Shown: positions 1 to 18,769, numbered from the stretch's first letter. The stretch: 64,000 nt of DNA from Amoebidium appalachense (GCA_963693365.1 CAVNZM010000015.1:1860001-1924000); one strand, 5' to 3'. The notes: generated by a model not told the origin, from the sequence alone. Made by a program: numbers and translations.

Positions 1-361
1 AAGAAATAGTTTAGCAAACAAAAATTTTCACTTCATTTTTTTTCAATAACCTCCCTCTTCCCCCCCCCCCCCCCCCCCCCCCCCCTCCCCCCCCTCCCCC
101 CTCCCCCTCCCCCCCCCCCCCAAAAAAAAAAAATAAATAAATAAAAAAAAAAAATGTGTCCCCTCCTCCCCGGAACGAAAATACTTCCTTAACCCATCGC
201 CCAAGAAGTAAACGGAGCACCAAATCTCAATGGTCCTTGGTCACTTACCGGATCATGCTTTGATTTCAACCAATAGCAGACGGGCAGAAAGGTGCGGGCT
301 ATGTCGATAACTGCACGGGTAGGATGTGGATAAGAAACCTAGCAGGATGTCCTTCTCTGTC

Positions 362-392
<31 letters not shown>

Positions 393-552
393 CCCTCCCT
401 CTCCCCCTCCCCTCTCTCTCCTCTCTCTCTGTCCCCCTCTTTCTGTCCCTTCCTCCCTCCCTCCAACCCCTCCCCCCCCTCCATTCAGAGGCTCTCCCTC
501 TCCCTCTCTCTCTCCCCCTCCCTCCCTCTCCCCCCCCTCTTCTATCTATCTA

Positions 553-636
<84 letters not shown>

Positions 637-2226
637 GGCGTTTGTGTGTTTGTCCGCACTCTCCGGGATTTCGGAGGGAGGGGGGAGGGGAGGGGAGGAG
701 GGGAGGGTCACCCAACATCTCTCTCATTCCACCCACCCTCCCCAGCCCCCCACCCCAACCCCCTCCCTGCCATCCCCTTACCCATCTGCACTCATTCAAA
801 CCACACCTGCACAATCGGCCTGCTGCCCCTCAACGTCCATCTGTGTGCTCTCACATCCCAACCCGAAGTGCATAAATCCCACACACTTCTCTAATGCGTG
901 TAGTCTCTCTATTTGTGGTGTGTTGTTCCAAGCAGCAACGATGGGTTCAGCGAAACCAGGAACAGAGGCAGAATCCTGGATAAGACTGTGAAGGGTCATC
1001 ATTCTTTCGGGTTGCTTGAAGCGCAACAAAAAAAGAAATCCTTCCACAGTGACGTGAATTTAGCTGAGTGCAGCTGTGTGCGCCGACTCTCCGGTCTTTG
1101 ACGAAGCCTGGGACCGGTAAGTGGTTGGTTCTTGCGCAGACAGGTTAACCGGAGCACACTGAGGGAAAACACGAGTGTTTGGTCATGGACCCTTACCGAC
1201 TTTCAACGACCCTCGAGCTCAGGTGAAACGGTTGACTTTACTATGCCAAAATGTTTCTTTTGGGAACACCCGAGGTTTCCGTATATTAGCCTTTTATAGT
1301 AGCACATCGATGATTGGTTGAACGCAGTACTAGAGCGGGGTATTCTACTCAGGGGGGTAGCATGTACGTGTCGTGCTATACGGTAACGGCTGCACGTCGT
1401 GCCCAAGCAAGTACCCTACCTCCTACAATACGCATACATTCAAGATAGCCCGTGCTGAGGTTCTGCCGGGGCAGCCTGCCAGCCAGGCCACGCGGCCTCC
1501 GGATATTCGCGGATCCGGCGCTGGCCATGCGTAGTGCTTGCATTCCTGAGAGCCAATCAAGAATGGCACAAAGTGGAACATGTGCTCGCGTGTGACTGAA
1601 TAACACCGTTTTTCTTCTTGGTAAACGTAGCAGGCAAACGTTTCATCGCCAGGAACATAAATCCTCCCATGCCCCCACGGAGCTTCAAGAGTGACAAGCA
1701 ATAAAAAGCCGGACATCATGCTGAGCATATGACCAATTCCAGTTATGCTTTATTTATTGATATCTATCTGGTGCGCAAATCCTTGGTGTTACATCTGGTA
1801 TTCTACCTCACACATCGAGAGTCGCAAAATAGCCGCGATAGACGGCTAGATTAGATTGAAACCACCACCTACCCCTATGCAAAATAACTCGACTTTATAG
1901 CGCCAAAAATCGTCAAAACATTTATACATTCGAGCATTGCCAGACCGAGCGAAGAAATCAATCGAGTACCCAAAAAAGAAAGGATTTATACCCTTATCAC
2001 CGAGACTACAGCACATGTAATAAACTTTATCGCCGCACGTTGCGTGAACTCGAACATGCACGAACACACAAGGAACAAACAGAGAACAACGAGAGTAGGG
2101 TGCCCCCCCCCCCCCAAAAAAAAATAAAAAAAAATAAAGAAAGAATAGAAAAAGGAAAGAAAACGAAATATTAAGGCTGCTGTTTCACATCTGCACATGG
2201 TGACGCGATTCATAACCCAGCTCCTG
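1..2226. other. 3' flank of NOSIP gene, no recognised gene
   Basis: The stretch holds homopolymer C tracts (61–121, 361–387), a compound CT/GT microsatellite (about 556–634) and unique sequence at 880–2090. An 83-codon minus-strand frame at 796–1047 reads as ordinary protein but matches no family I know and has no supporting exon. On the minus strand, overlapping AATAAA hexamers lie at 1749–1758, about 470 nt past the NOSIP stop, and could be its polyadenylation signal. Confidence 0.4.
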
Positions 2227-2572
2227 TTATGTGGGGAAAGCAGTGGTGTATCTCTTTGCCACCACCTGGTCTCCGTGGCTGGTGTATCCCGTCCCTGTAG
2301 ACGTTGTGGACACATAAATGTTAGCCTTTGTAACCCCCCCCCCCCCCCCCCCCCCCCCCCGCACACACACACCTCCCCCCTCTCCCTCTCCCACACCCAC
2401 CCATCCTTAGAAACACAAAACACATACAAGCACACGCCGCGGCCGCCACCGCCCCCCCCCACACACACACACACCCTTCACCCTTCAAAATACACGAGGA
2501 CAAGGAGGTACACTGACAGCTTTACACAACCCACGCATACATGCATACCCCCCCCCCCCCCCCCCCACCCCG

Positions 2573-2612
<40 letters not shown>

Positions 2613-3952
2613 CACACACAGCACCCACACCCACTACTCATAGATAGCACCCTAACTAGTGTACTGTCGGTGCTGTGTGGTAGACGGTAGTTTCCCTAAA
2701 GGGCCTGAAAAGGCTCTCCGGGATCAAAACGTGATAAAATAAATAAAAAAAACCAACACCCACACCCACGCGCACCACACACACACACACACGCAGGCAC
2801 GTACGCACGCACACACCCACACACACACACCCACCCACCCACCCACACACACACGTACACACACGCACACGCACACACACCTTCATGCTGCAGATCGACC
2901 ATTTCATTTGGTGGGCAGACAGCACTGCACGAGGGGCACTGCCTGGCCGGCTCCACGAGGTCTGTGCAGCACTTCTTGCAGAACACGTGCCCACAACTCC
3001 TCAACACTGTGCGTGCATACGTGCGTGCGTACGTGTGTGTACGTGTGTGTGAGGGAGTGAGTGTGTGTGTGTGCGCGCGCGAATGTGTGTGAGTACATAT
3101 CATTGATACGTGTGTTCGTTGTGTGTAAGTGTGGGTGGGCTCCGCACGGGAGGTGAAGGGAGGGGGAGGGAGGGAGGGGAGGGGGGTAGAATGCTTTTGA
3201 GCTCGAGGCACACATTCAGGGGGGGAGTTGGGGGGGGGGGCGTGGTGTATGTGGTGCGAGTATATATTGGTGCCGCAGTCACAGAAACACATTCTTGCAG
3301 GTGCATGCAAACAACGTCACACCAACCAACTCGTCCGAGTTTTGTGGATGTGCATGCCCAAGCATACACATACAAAACATTAGACACCCCAATTACATAG
3401 CACGAAGGATGGGATAATGTGACAGAGAAAAGGGGATTCTGAGATGAGCATGGGGGAGCGATGATAAGGGTGGGAGGAGGATAGACGGAGTGGAGGGGAC
3501 CTGGGGGGGAGGGGGGAGGAGGAGGAGGAGGAGGAGGAAATGAGGATAAGGGGGCGGTGGGGAGTTGAGGAATGGAAAAGAGGGTTGGGAAAAGGGTGGG
3601 GGGGGGGGGGGGGGGGGGGGGGTAAGGGGAAAGGGAGGAGGGGGGGGGGAGGGTAAGAGGCGAGGGGGGAAGGGAGAGAGAGAGGGGGGGGGGGGGGGGG
3701 GGGTGGGGGGGGGTGGGGGGTGGGGGGTTGTTATTATCTCAGTACATACCCACGACCTTGTTGTTGTTAGTGAGTGTTTTGATGCATCCAGGACACATCC
3801 ACCTATCATTACGGTCTCTGTACTTTGCCTCGGCCAATGAAACCTTGCCTACGGGCGTAAACTTGACAGATGACAGCTGCTTCATCCTGTGCCCAGATGA
3901 CAGGAGATTGAGTGATTTGCGGCCAATCAGGGGTCAGGGATAACACGATTTT

Positions 3953-4010
<58 letters not shown>

Positions 4011-4452
4011 GTATAAAAATATAAAAAAAGACTGCAAGCAAGCAAGAGAGAACACACGGCTCCAAAGTCAAGAGAAAATGCAAAGGAATTTTACAATCGG
4101 AAAATAAGTATCATGCCCACCCCGTGTTCTCCACTCCGCACCCCACCACCATTCATTATTCTTCCCCCCTGCTCCGGTTGATGGCAGCCAAATTCTATAC
4201 CAAAGGTTCAGGAAATATTAAATGGCTTTAACATACGTATGTGTGTGAGAGAGTAAAACTATGAAAACGGTGACCACGACGGGAGGAACGGAGTAAGAAT
4301 AGAAGCGCGAAATGCAGGGGGGGAGGGGGGGAAGGGGGGGGGGGGGGGGAGGAGACAAACTTTAGCGAATGGGGTGGATCGGAGGCAAGGCATGATGTCT
4401 TGTCTGCACCAGGCTTGAGTTTGGTGGCCTCAGCAGCTGGGGTGAGACCAGG

Positions 4453-4489
<37 letters not shown>

Positions 4490-5312
4490 CGCGCGCGCGC
4501 GCGTGTGTGTGTGTGTGCGTGCTTGAGTGAATGAGTAACGTGGGTACGTGTGCGTGCGTGTGTGTGTTACGTGTTGCGGGACGGGAGTGGTAGGTGGTGG
4601 GGATGGGGGGGATGCATGAGAAGACCATGATGTTTGTACACAAACGACAAAGAGAAATACAAGAATAACGCAAAGAGGGATTTCACGAGGGACCCAAGCA
4701 GAACTGTTTACAGATAACGTTAAATTCTCAAAAACTTGTGTTCCTCTCTCTCTCTCTCTCTCTTCTCCTCCCCCCCCCCCCCCCCCCCCCCCCCCCGCGC
4801 AAGCACCCCCCACCCTCCAGCTCCTCCTTTCCCTCTTCTCTCTCATAGTCTCTCTCCTTCTCCTGCCTCTCTTTTCTTTCCTTCTTTTCTTTTCTTTACT
4901 TATTTTTTTCTCCCCCCCTTCCCCCCCCCTCCCCCCCCCCCCCCCCTTTTTTTTTCCTTTTTTTTTTGGGGGGGGGGGAGGGGGAGGGGGGGATGGGGGG
5001 GGGGGGGGGGGGGAGGTCATACAATCCAGAAGGCCACGAGGGATTTTTCGTCTGCTTTGATGCTCCCCGTCTCTTTCTGCACATACCATATTTGGTAAGT
5101 GGCAAAAAACACCTCAAAAAATACTTCTCTCACAGGCATTTCTAGAGGCCCTCCCCCACCCCCCACCCCAACCAAAAGGAGGACATTGTGAAAAAGGTAA
5201 GAGAACAAAGGGGATGTGCCTTTTTTTTTCCCCCTTTGTTAAATGTGCCTAGTAGGTGTGTTTGGGTGTGTTTGAGTGTTCGTGTGTTCCTGTTCCCGTG
5301 TGTGTTTGTGTT

Positions 5313-5376
<64 letters not shown>

Positions 5377-5814
5377 CGCGCGCGCGCGCACGCGCATAGC
5401 ACAAAGGGGGCCCCTAATAAGCAGCCATTAAAATAGAAGGATTCAGCAGCCAAACTAAAAAAAGGGACTCTTTATAGCAGCCAACTTAAAAGGGAGGATT
5501 CTTTAGAGCAGCCAGCTTAAAAAAAAACCGAGATTCTTTCAAGTAGCCAACGTAACAAAGGGATTCCTTTAAGGAGCCAACTTCAAAAATTAAAAAAAAG
5601 GCAAGAGGTACGGCCAAACGCGTGCCAGTGTTGGCGCCGCTCGACGCACAGATATGGGGGTGTGGGTGGGTGGGTGTGGTGGTGGCGGTAATGAGGGAGG
5701 GAAGAAATGATACCAAAATCACTCTAGGAATAGTCAAATGCAAGGACATAGGCCATGAAAAACATCTTTATGTCGATCTAAACATGTATGTTTTTGCAGT
5801 GTAACCCAAATTGT

Positions 5815-5878
<64 letters not shown>

Positions 5879-6471
5879 CTACCTTTGCTGGCTGAACATC
5901 AGTGCTCGCGCCCTCGGTCTTTGGGTACAGTCCTGTGAGGTGTGAGGGGACAGTAAGGAATAAAATCACTAAACGCGGAACCAGGGGGGCGGGGGGGGGG
6001 GGGGGGGGGGGGGGGATGTGGGGGGAGGAGAGAGGGAGATGTTCTCATGTGGGAAAAGAGCCTGAAGAAATTTGAGGGGGGTGGGGGGAGGGTTGGGGGT
6101 GGGGGGGGTGGGGTTAATGTATGCATATTAGAGGGTTGGAAATATGGTGGAGGCAGCAAAGGACATCATATACTAGTCACAAAAATAAAAAACCCAAAAT
6201 TGAACCACAAAATCAGACAATAAAAAACGTGCAGGCAGAAGACACTCGAGGGGGAGGGAGAAAGGGGGTTGCGAGGTGGTACATGCAAGAAGTTACAAAC
6301 AAACACACCCATTGTTATTAGTATGTGCAAACAGCAATGCCGTTATTCAAACATGAACACGTGCAACATGTTACGGAGGTAGAGCCCATCCTCTCATTTT
6401 CATTTTCAATTTTTTCATTTGTTTTTGTTTGTGTGTACGCGCGTGTGAGTGTGTGTGTGTGTGTGCATATG

Positions 6472-6514
<43 letters not shown>

Positions 6515-6664
6515 TGTGCATGCGTGTCTGTGTTGTGTGTGCGTGTGCATGTGTGTGTGCGTGCGCGCGCACACATGTGTGTATATCCCTGTGTGCGAGT
6601 GTGTGTGTATTCTAGTTTGCATCTGAGTGGTTGCGTTTTTTTTTTGTTTTGTTTTTTTTTTTTG

Positions 6665-6701
<37 letters not shown>

Positions 6702-7578
6702 GGAGAGAGAGCAGAGAAGGGGGGGGGGGGGGGGAGGGGGGGGGGGTTTTGAATGCGGAACACGGTACAAAGTACGCATACACGACGAGAAGCATGGTGC
6801 AGGACACATGCAAAGGCAAACATTCAAGTATGCAACATCAGCCATGTGCACAGTATGCGTCATAAGCAGAGCCCATCCTCAGGGAGGACCCAAGTCATCA
6901 ATTGCGTCTGAGTTTCGACCCCTTAGCCCGCGTATATACGACACTCCAACTCAGACAGCAGCATCAACTGAGCTTGGGCGGGTCAACCCGTCTTGATCAA
7001 AGACGAGCAGGGTTGCTTATGCAAGCAAGGTGAGCAAAACGGTGAAGATGTGTGTGCAAACTAATGCAGTGCAGCGAAAAATGTGTATGTGCTTACAGAT
7101 GCACGACACAGAGCAACCATGCCCGGTTGCATGGAAGTAAAGCGGTCTCCACACAGTGGTCTGTCCTGAAAGGACACCTCTGAAAGAAGACTGGGGGGGT
7201 TTTGAATGCGGAACACGGTACAAAGTACGCATACACGACGAGAAGCATGGTGCAGGACACATGCAAAGGCAAACATTCAAGTATGCAACATCAGCCATGT
7301 GCACAGTATGCGTCATAAGCAGAGCCCATCCTCAGGGAGGACCCAAGTCATCAATTGCGTCTGAGTTTCGACCCCTTAGCCCGCGTATATACGACACTCC
7401 AACTCAGACAGCAGCATCAACTGAGCTTGGGCGGGTCAACCCGTCTTGATCAAAGACGAGGAGGGGGGGGGGGGGGGGGGGGGGAATGTATCCACTAAGA
7501 ACTAAGAAAGGCACAAAACAAAAAAACCCAAAAACAAAAACCCGCCCAACAAAAGGGGGGAGGGGGAAAGGGGGGGTG

Positions 7579-7610
<32 letters not shown>

Positions 7611-8152
7611 AATATATTTCACACACTCTGGTTGCTTGCATCGCGCACGCTCAGGCCATCGTCCCTGATGGCCTTTGCATCCTTTTGCGAACTATGTTCT
7701 TGTCCATCACAAGGGAGTTCTGGTCCGCATCAAACTGCTTCACTGCCTCCGAGAGAGCCTTCTGTCTCTCTGCTTCGTCCTTGGCCTGAGAGCACAAATA
7801 CACAGGCAGGCAGGCACACACACATGAAGGCACAGAGATACATGAAAGGCGCACATACACATGAATGGCAGGCGGACACACACACATGAAGGCACACAAA
7901 TACATTAAGGCGCACATGCACACACACACATGAAAAGGACACACGCACACATACCACAGCTAGGCACACAAAAACATGAAGGTACACACACATGAAGGCA
8001 CACACAAACACGAGGGAACACACACACACATTCACATGAAAGGCAAGCTCACATACACACAGGCAGGCCGCACATACACATGCAGGTACACACACACATG
8101 AAAGGCAGACACACACACACATGAAAGACACACACACGCGCGCGCACGCACA

Positions 8153-8188
<36 letters not shown>

Positions 8189-9855
8189 CACACATACAGG
8201 CAAATGCACACACACACACACACACGAAAAGAAAAAGAAAAAAGAAGATGATGAAGAAGATGAAGAAGAAGAGGAAGAAAGGGAAAGAAAAAAAAAGAAG
8301 ATAGGGGGGGGGGGGGGGGGGGGGGGGGGGATCATGGGGTATATGGTTAATCAACCAGGTGTTCTATACACCGGGTGCATGCATCCATGCCGTGGTTCTT
8401 CCCCCCCCCCTCCCGCGCTCCCCTCTTCCTCTCCAAATCACCACAAATCTCGACAACACACTTCATGCATCTACCCACTCATACTCAAGATGATACAAAC
8501 AACCCCCCCCCCCCCCTCCCCCTCACCACTACCACATCCCCTCCCTCCCCCCCCCCCTCCCCCCTCTCCCTCTGAACCACACCATGCAACACCCCCCCCC
8601 CTTCCCTCCCCCTCCCCTCGAACTACATACCACCATTCTCGATGCCCCCCCCTCCCCCCCCGCCCGCCCCCTTTACAGACATACACACGCCAAACCCGAA
8701 CGCCCATCATTCAGCTGCTCTGTCCACCCCACCAGCCACCTTCCCCCCCCTCCCGCCGCGCCCCCAAAAACACACCACACACGCACACGTCCACACACAT
8801 GCACAAGCAGCCCTCCCCCCCCCCCCTCCCCCCCCCCCCCCCACCCATCCACCCACCCACCCACCCACACAGCCACACCCACACACACCCACACACACAC
8901 CTCCAGCTCTCTCATCTGGTGCTCATATGCCTCCTGCTGTCTCTTTGCCTCTTTCTTTTGCTGCAGAAGACTCTCATAGATGCACTGCCGGCAAGACAGG
9001 TGGCCCTTGGGGCTGGGGTGGGAGGGGGGGGGTGGGAGGGGGGGGGGGGATGGGGAACAAGGGGGGGGGAGGAGAGGGGGAGGGGAGGAGGTTAGATTGT
9101 GCTTTAAGAGTATGAAGTACACATTCATAACGGACAAAACAACGCAGAGTGCAAACCACACACAAAGAGTATATATAGTAAGCAGAGCCCATGCTCAAAA
9201 GGGACCCAAGTCTACCACAGTACCCGAGTTTTAACCCATTCACCTCATCAACGAAACCCCACTCAGACATTACTTCACTTGAACATGGGTGGGTCGCCAG
9301 TCTGGGTTGACAGACGAGCAGGGTTACTCAGGAAGGAGGAAGGGGGGGAAAAAAAGGGAGGGAGGGGGGAAGGGGGGAGAACGAGAAAGGCGTACTCCCC
9401 TTCCCGGGAACCTCTCAGTAACATTACGTCACTACCCTAGGAAAATAAAAACTGGGACACCCATTTCTACAATATGGACACACGCTTACCAAATGACTGG
9501 GTCGTTTGCCATCTGTAGGCACAAATAACAGGCGTCGAAATCCCGCTTAGAGTGCCGCCCAAGACGCTCCTGAAGGGATAAAAACATGAGAAGGAATCTG
9601 GGGGTGATGAGTACATGTACCCTTAGATGGGAAGCGTGGAAATGACCTTGCTTGGGTAAGAACACCAAAGTTCCTCCTTGAGAATAAAAAGGATTGCCGG
9701 GGGTGGACACAAAAAAGCAGCTCACAACACCTGTATACCTGTACATCTGCTGGTGCTGTATCGAGATGATAGGAAGTCGCATGAGACAAGCATACAGGCC
9801 GACACACACACACGCACAACACACGCACACATGCGCGCGCGCACACATGCGCGCG

Positions 9856-9906
<51 letters not shown>

Positions 9907-10348
9907 AGTATACAGACAATCATGCACCCACGAACACAATGGCTGGTGTAAGGCTCCATCACAAAGGGAATAAACCCATGTGTAAACACAACCATACGGT
10001 CACATCCGTGCATACAAGTACACAAGCCCATGCAGAAAAGGACATGCACACACACACACAAAAGAACTTGTGGCGCATACACACACACACAAAGGCATTC
10101 AACTACAAATACGCACAGGAACACACAAGCCCACACCCACCCACACACACACACTCTCTCTCTTTCTCGTGTGCTCACACACACACACACACACACTCTC
10201 TCTCTCCCCCACCCTCCCTCCCCCCCCACTCCCCTGTCTCTACGCACACACACACACACACAAGCACACAAGCAAACGCGCGACACACACACACTCGACC
10301 ACAGGCATGTGCGCACACACGGAGACCCATACAGAAACACTACAAACA

Positions 10349-10379
<31 letters not shown>

Positions 10380-10619
10380 GCGCATGCACGCACGCACACG
10401 CACGCACACGACACACACGCACACACGCACACACGCGCACGTACGCACGCACACACACACACGCATACACATGCACACACACACAAACACATGCACACAC
10501 AAACACACACACAGCACATCTGCACACACACGCACCTCCTTTGTGCCATACTTCAGCTTGTTCCTCTCATCGTAAGTTAGAAAGGGCAGCGTCGTATTGT
10601 TTTTGGAATGACGTGGCAT
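2227..10619 (-). CDS. NOSIP: NOSIP-family U-box/RING protein, ten exons recognised
   Basis: Homologue of nitric oxide synthase-interacting protein, a nuclear U-box/RING-type E3 ligase family. Exons in transcript order: 10536–10619, 9490–9569, 8901–9012, 7785 to about 7695, 5883–5932, 5023–5076, 4361–4452, 3750–3886, 2881–3006, 2227–2294. Exon 1 starts MPRHSKNN and ends LKYGTKE, the family N-terminus. Exons 2–3 join as [19 protein letters not shown], the first half of the split U-box, followed by a charged helix ([16 protein letters not shown]). Exons 6–7 give the family FWI-PGLTP motif. Exon 9 carries [10 protein letters not shown] and CPSC; exon 10 ends in GTGYTSHGD and a stop. Phases agree at every junction except exon 4 to 5: in-frame GT donors of exon 4 are all phase 0, but exon 5 needs phase 1. 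A microexon or a GC donor (near 7691) may bridge it. The match is by recalled family motifs. Confidence 0.9.
6115..6250 (+). repeat. Dispersed repeat family B copy
   Basis: After a G-rich head comes ATGTATGCATATTAGAGGGT, then TTGGAAATATGG, an A-rich middle, and a tail GCAGGCAGAAGACACT. Related copies lie at 39088–39290 (middle invaded by poly-C/poly-A) and 51049–51206. A tail-only relative is at about 39396–39450. The tail of B (CAGAGCCCA-C/T-CATC) resembles a block inside family A. Confidence 0.65.
6746..7460 (+). repeat. 262-bp identical tandem duplication
   Basis: Positions 6746–7007 and 7199–7460 look identical across about 262 bp (period 453). The unit is a copy of dispersed repeat family A (poly-G head, then a core including GCAGAGCCCATCCTCAGGG). 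It lies in the NOSIP intron where one exon junction is unresolved. The identity could mean a very recent duplication or an assembly join inside poly-G. Confidence 0.85.
9093..9330 (+). repeat. Dispersed repeat family A copy
   Basis: This diverged copy of the 6746 element follows a G-rich tract. It shares the AAGTACACATTCATAACGGA start, the AGCAGAGCCCATGCTCA block, ACCCAAGTC, and the end resembling GGGTGGGTCG followed by AGACGAGCAGGGTT. Shorter or more diverged copies are seen at 47185–47322, 50795–50870 and 58845–58920 on plus, and at 24150–24240 and 21735–21810 on minus. Confidence 0.75.
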
Positions 10620-11422
10620 TTTTGTTGTGCTAAGCGGAGAAAAGAGGAAGAATTGATTGTGAGACGATGCTAACCTTACAATTGATGTGTGGTTAACTTT
10701 TTACTGGAAACCTGTTTGAAAGGCTTGTTCTTGTTTGCAATAAATTGTGCCTTTCTTTTTAAGTACCAGCTGTTTTATTTGAATATGGTAAGCAGGGTTG
10801 AAGATAAACTAAAGAAAGTAAACGAAAAAAGCAGTTCTTGTACAAAGTACTGTGGACTTCAAAACAAAAACTGTGGCGTTTTGCTTTGGGGAGACCCTGG
10901 TAAGTGCAGTGGCAGCCTATTTTTGTGAACATCATAACAGATTTCAATCGCAAAGAGGCCAAAGGTTGTCCAAGAATTGATCGATTGCTCAAAATTTGAT
11001 GAATTAAAACTGTAATCTAGCGATTGAAACTACATTATTTTACACGCTCACTTAACTGTCTCTCACCACATACATGTGCGACTCTTCACGAGTACTCAGT
11101 TTTCGTGTTCCTTACTTAATGTTTACGTATTTTCGCTTTGGTTACCTGGCTTGTGTTGTGCTCGAGCTTTTACCCTCACCTTGTTTCTGTTTATTTTCAG
11201 GAAACGACCACTCCATGCTCTCATTCCGTCATGTTTGCACCGCACTCAGACCACGGATCTGCCATCTAACCTTCACACCTACCACACCCACACGTGCTCT
11301 TACTTCTTGGGCAAAGCAGACTATCTGTAAGGCTGGGTATGACCCCCCCCCCCCCCCCCCCCCCCCCCTCTCCCTACCAATGGCCTCTTCCTGCACATAC
11401 ACTCAAACCTTGCACACCTGAT

Positions 11423-11460
<38 letters not shown>

Positions 11461-11836
11461 CCCCTCCCCCCGCCCCTCCCCCGCCCCCCCCTTCCCCCTT
11501 CCCCCTCCTCCCGCCCCCCCGATCCACACAGATTCTGCACACATGGTCCCTCTGTTGGCTTCTCCAAGTCTGAATTTTCCGCTTGATTCCTTAACCAGCT
11601 TGTGCGTGTGAGAATATTGAACATTAGAGCAGGTTTCCAGAGCCCAAGGTTGGAGTTGGAGGCCCCCGGGCAGGAGGGGGGGGGGGGGGGGGGGGGTGTC
11701 GGCTGGCATCCTTTGTTGAATGTCTGGATTCGCTCTTCCCCAATTCTGACTGTAGTGTCGGCATAGGCCAAAGGTCAAACGGATGTGATGTGATGATTGA
11801 CTGCAAGAGAACCTCTCTTCCCCCCCCCCCCCCCCC

Positions 11837-11870
<34 letters not shown>

Positions 11871-12102
11871 ACACAAAAAAAAAAAAAAAGAAAAAACCAC
11901 ACACAGCCACCACTTGCCGCACTACCCCCCCCCCATAAAGAGAGAGAGGAAGAGAGAGTGAGAGTGAGAGAGAGAGAGAGAGAGGGAAGGCGAGATACGC
12001 GAGAGAGGAGGGGAGGGGGGGGGGGAGAGGGAAGGGAGGATAGGTTGGTGGGTGGTCCGTGTGACGTTTTTTTTTTTTTTTTTTTTTTTTTTTTTGGATG
12101 GT

Positions 12103-12142
<40 letters not shown>

Positions 12143-12422
12143 GAGGCTTGAGGGACGGGAACACTGGCAGCAAAAGAAGATGAGGGAGAAAAAAAACGAA
12201 CACTACCCTTAATGGAAGGAGAGTATGGACAGCCAGAGAGTGTTAACACAACACTTTTTCACATCTCTCAACGGCTCTCATGTTCTGGCAGCCACCAAAA
12301 ATCTCTGGCTCGCACACTCGGGTTTACATGCCGGCATACATATACGAACACACAACTTATCATACCACACACACACACACACACACACACACAGGCAGGC
12401 ATATGTCCGGTCTCTTCCCACC
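10620..12422. other. Divergent intergenic region between NOSIP and trmA
   Basis: This 1.8-kb region separates two divergent start codons and must hold both promoters. No TATA box or other element is clear. It contains poly-C at 11343–11367 and 11425–11458, a poly-A/poly-G cluster at 11821–12141 with a short GA array, and one exon-like segment (11201–11326) described separately. Confidence 0.4.
11201..11326 (+). other. Exon-like segment, possible trmA leader exon
   Basis: A strong acceptor (TTTCTGTTTATTTTCAG) precedes and a strong donor (GTAAGG) follows this 126-nt segment. One frame would join in phase to the 12395 acceptor and run into the trmA ATG, but it has no Met of its own. Another frame opens with an ATG at 11215 and reads like a basic targeting peptide (MLSFRHVCTALRPRICHL), but it is out of frame with trmA. 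It is most simply a 5' UTR exon. Confidence 0.35.
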
Positions 12423-17087
<4,665 letters not shown>

Positions 17088-18409
17088 ACAACCTTGTAAA
17101 GGGAAAATTTGGGTGATTTAGTCTTTACGGAATATTTGGATTGTTTTTTCCGAGACTGCATAATTATGGCCACATCGGCATGTATGATGCATTCCTCTGA
17201 GCTACTGTAAACGATGAAATATGCACGAATGAGTTTTGGAAGAATGCAATCGAGCTCAATTTTCGATGTATATTTTTGTAAGTTGAACATTGATTTTGCG
17301 AAAAAAGATCATGGTTTTCGTTTCACTTCTCTAGTGTACATCGAGAATTGATTTCGTAATTGTGACTCTGATGAATGGAATCTGATACAGGGGTGTGAGT
17401 AAAGAATTCAAATTGATTGGGCAGGGGTTGAATTTTTTCATACGATAGTCTGTCGCTACTCACCTAATGAAGGCGGTAAATGAACTAATATTTTCAGAAG
17501 TTATCAACGTTTATTTGTAAACGTAAAGAATGGAGCTTGAGCCCATGCTCTTTCATTGGTCAATAAACTGTAATTTCACATATGCAGCTTTTAGCAGTCT
17601 TAAGGTAAATTTTCGTTTTTGAGTATATCTTGTTGGAACTCCGGTGGAGCTATCTCATAGACTCTCTCATTGTGTCTATGGCAACTGTACTAAATTGAAA
17701 TTCCATTCTTAGCCCTGCCTGATGCCCTAATCCAAAAAAAAAAGAAAACATGTATAATTTCACATTTTCTCTCGAACGACCGTCAAAAGCTGCATCAAGT
17801 ACCTGAACATGCAACAGTGAGGCATGCATATGCATGTGCACGAAGGTAGGCCGGTATGGATGGGGATAAATGTACCAGAGAATTCTATGTCAGTTAGCTC
17901 CCGCATGTGGACGTCGCTAGGCCTCTTAAGGCCCTGATATATGGTTGAGAAACAACTTGCGTCAAATACAAATGTGGTGGTGGATGATGGATCATATGCA
18001 TTAGTGGTCCCCACCCCCCTCCGCCCTCCCCCAGGGCCTTCCCCCCCCCTTCCCCCCCCCTCCCCCCCCCCCCCTCCCCCAAGCCCAACCCCCCCCCCCC
18101 CCCCCCCCTCCTCCCCCCCCGGGATTTTGAAAGCATGATATATCTCCCGGATTCCTCCCAACAGGCAGGGAAGCTTCGTGTGGCACAACTTTGCACTGGC
18201 CAGTGTTGAAATTTCAGATTAATCATAGGTGAATATCTATATGATTTTCACACGTACAGTGTTCGGATAACTTCAATACGGTATGCACTTGCGATTGGAT
18301 AACCCGTGAAGTTATTTTTCCCTCTATGTATTGCATGCCAATCCCTATTATCGGTTGAAAAAATCCAGGGGGCCACAAAAAAAAAAAAAAAAAAAAGTTG
18401 AGAGAGAGA

Positions 18410-18501
<92 letters not shown>

Positions 18502-18631
18502 AATGCTCCGATGGAATTTTCGTATTTTCGTTCGTTGATATATCTCGTTTGATATTCGGAGCACCTAGCTATCCCCCTTCTGTTTTCCAGCTCTCCTCGG
18601 AGTCCCGTGGGACACTAACAGCTGGTGCCAC

Positions 18632-18666
<35 letters not shown>

Positions 18667-18769
18667 CGCGCGCGTGCGGTGTATTTGCGAGTGTACGTGT
18701 ACGTGTGTGCGTGTGTGTGTGTGTGTGTGTGTGCGTGCGTGCGCATGCGTGCCTGCGTGCGTGCGTACG

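Noticed and set aside
324-991. Long Ser/Pro/Val frames (183 and 221 codons)
   Set aside because: They are read through CT, GT and poly-C arrays; repeats whose unit lacks stop codons keep frames open by themselves.
8121-9161. 324-codon plus frame rich in His/Thr/Pro
   Set aside because: It is a translation of CA and C-rich repeats and overlaps NOSIP exon 3 on the other strand.
11215-11326. Mitochondrial targeting peptide on trmA starting at 11215
   Set aside because: The frame does not join in phase to either acceptor before the trmA ATG, so it cannot extend TrmA as sequenced.
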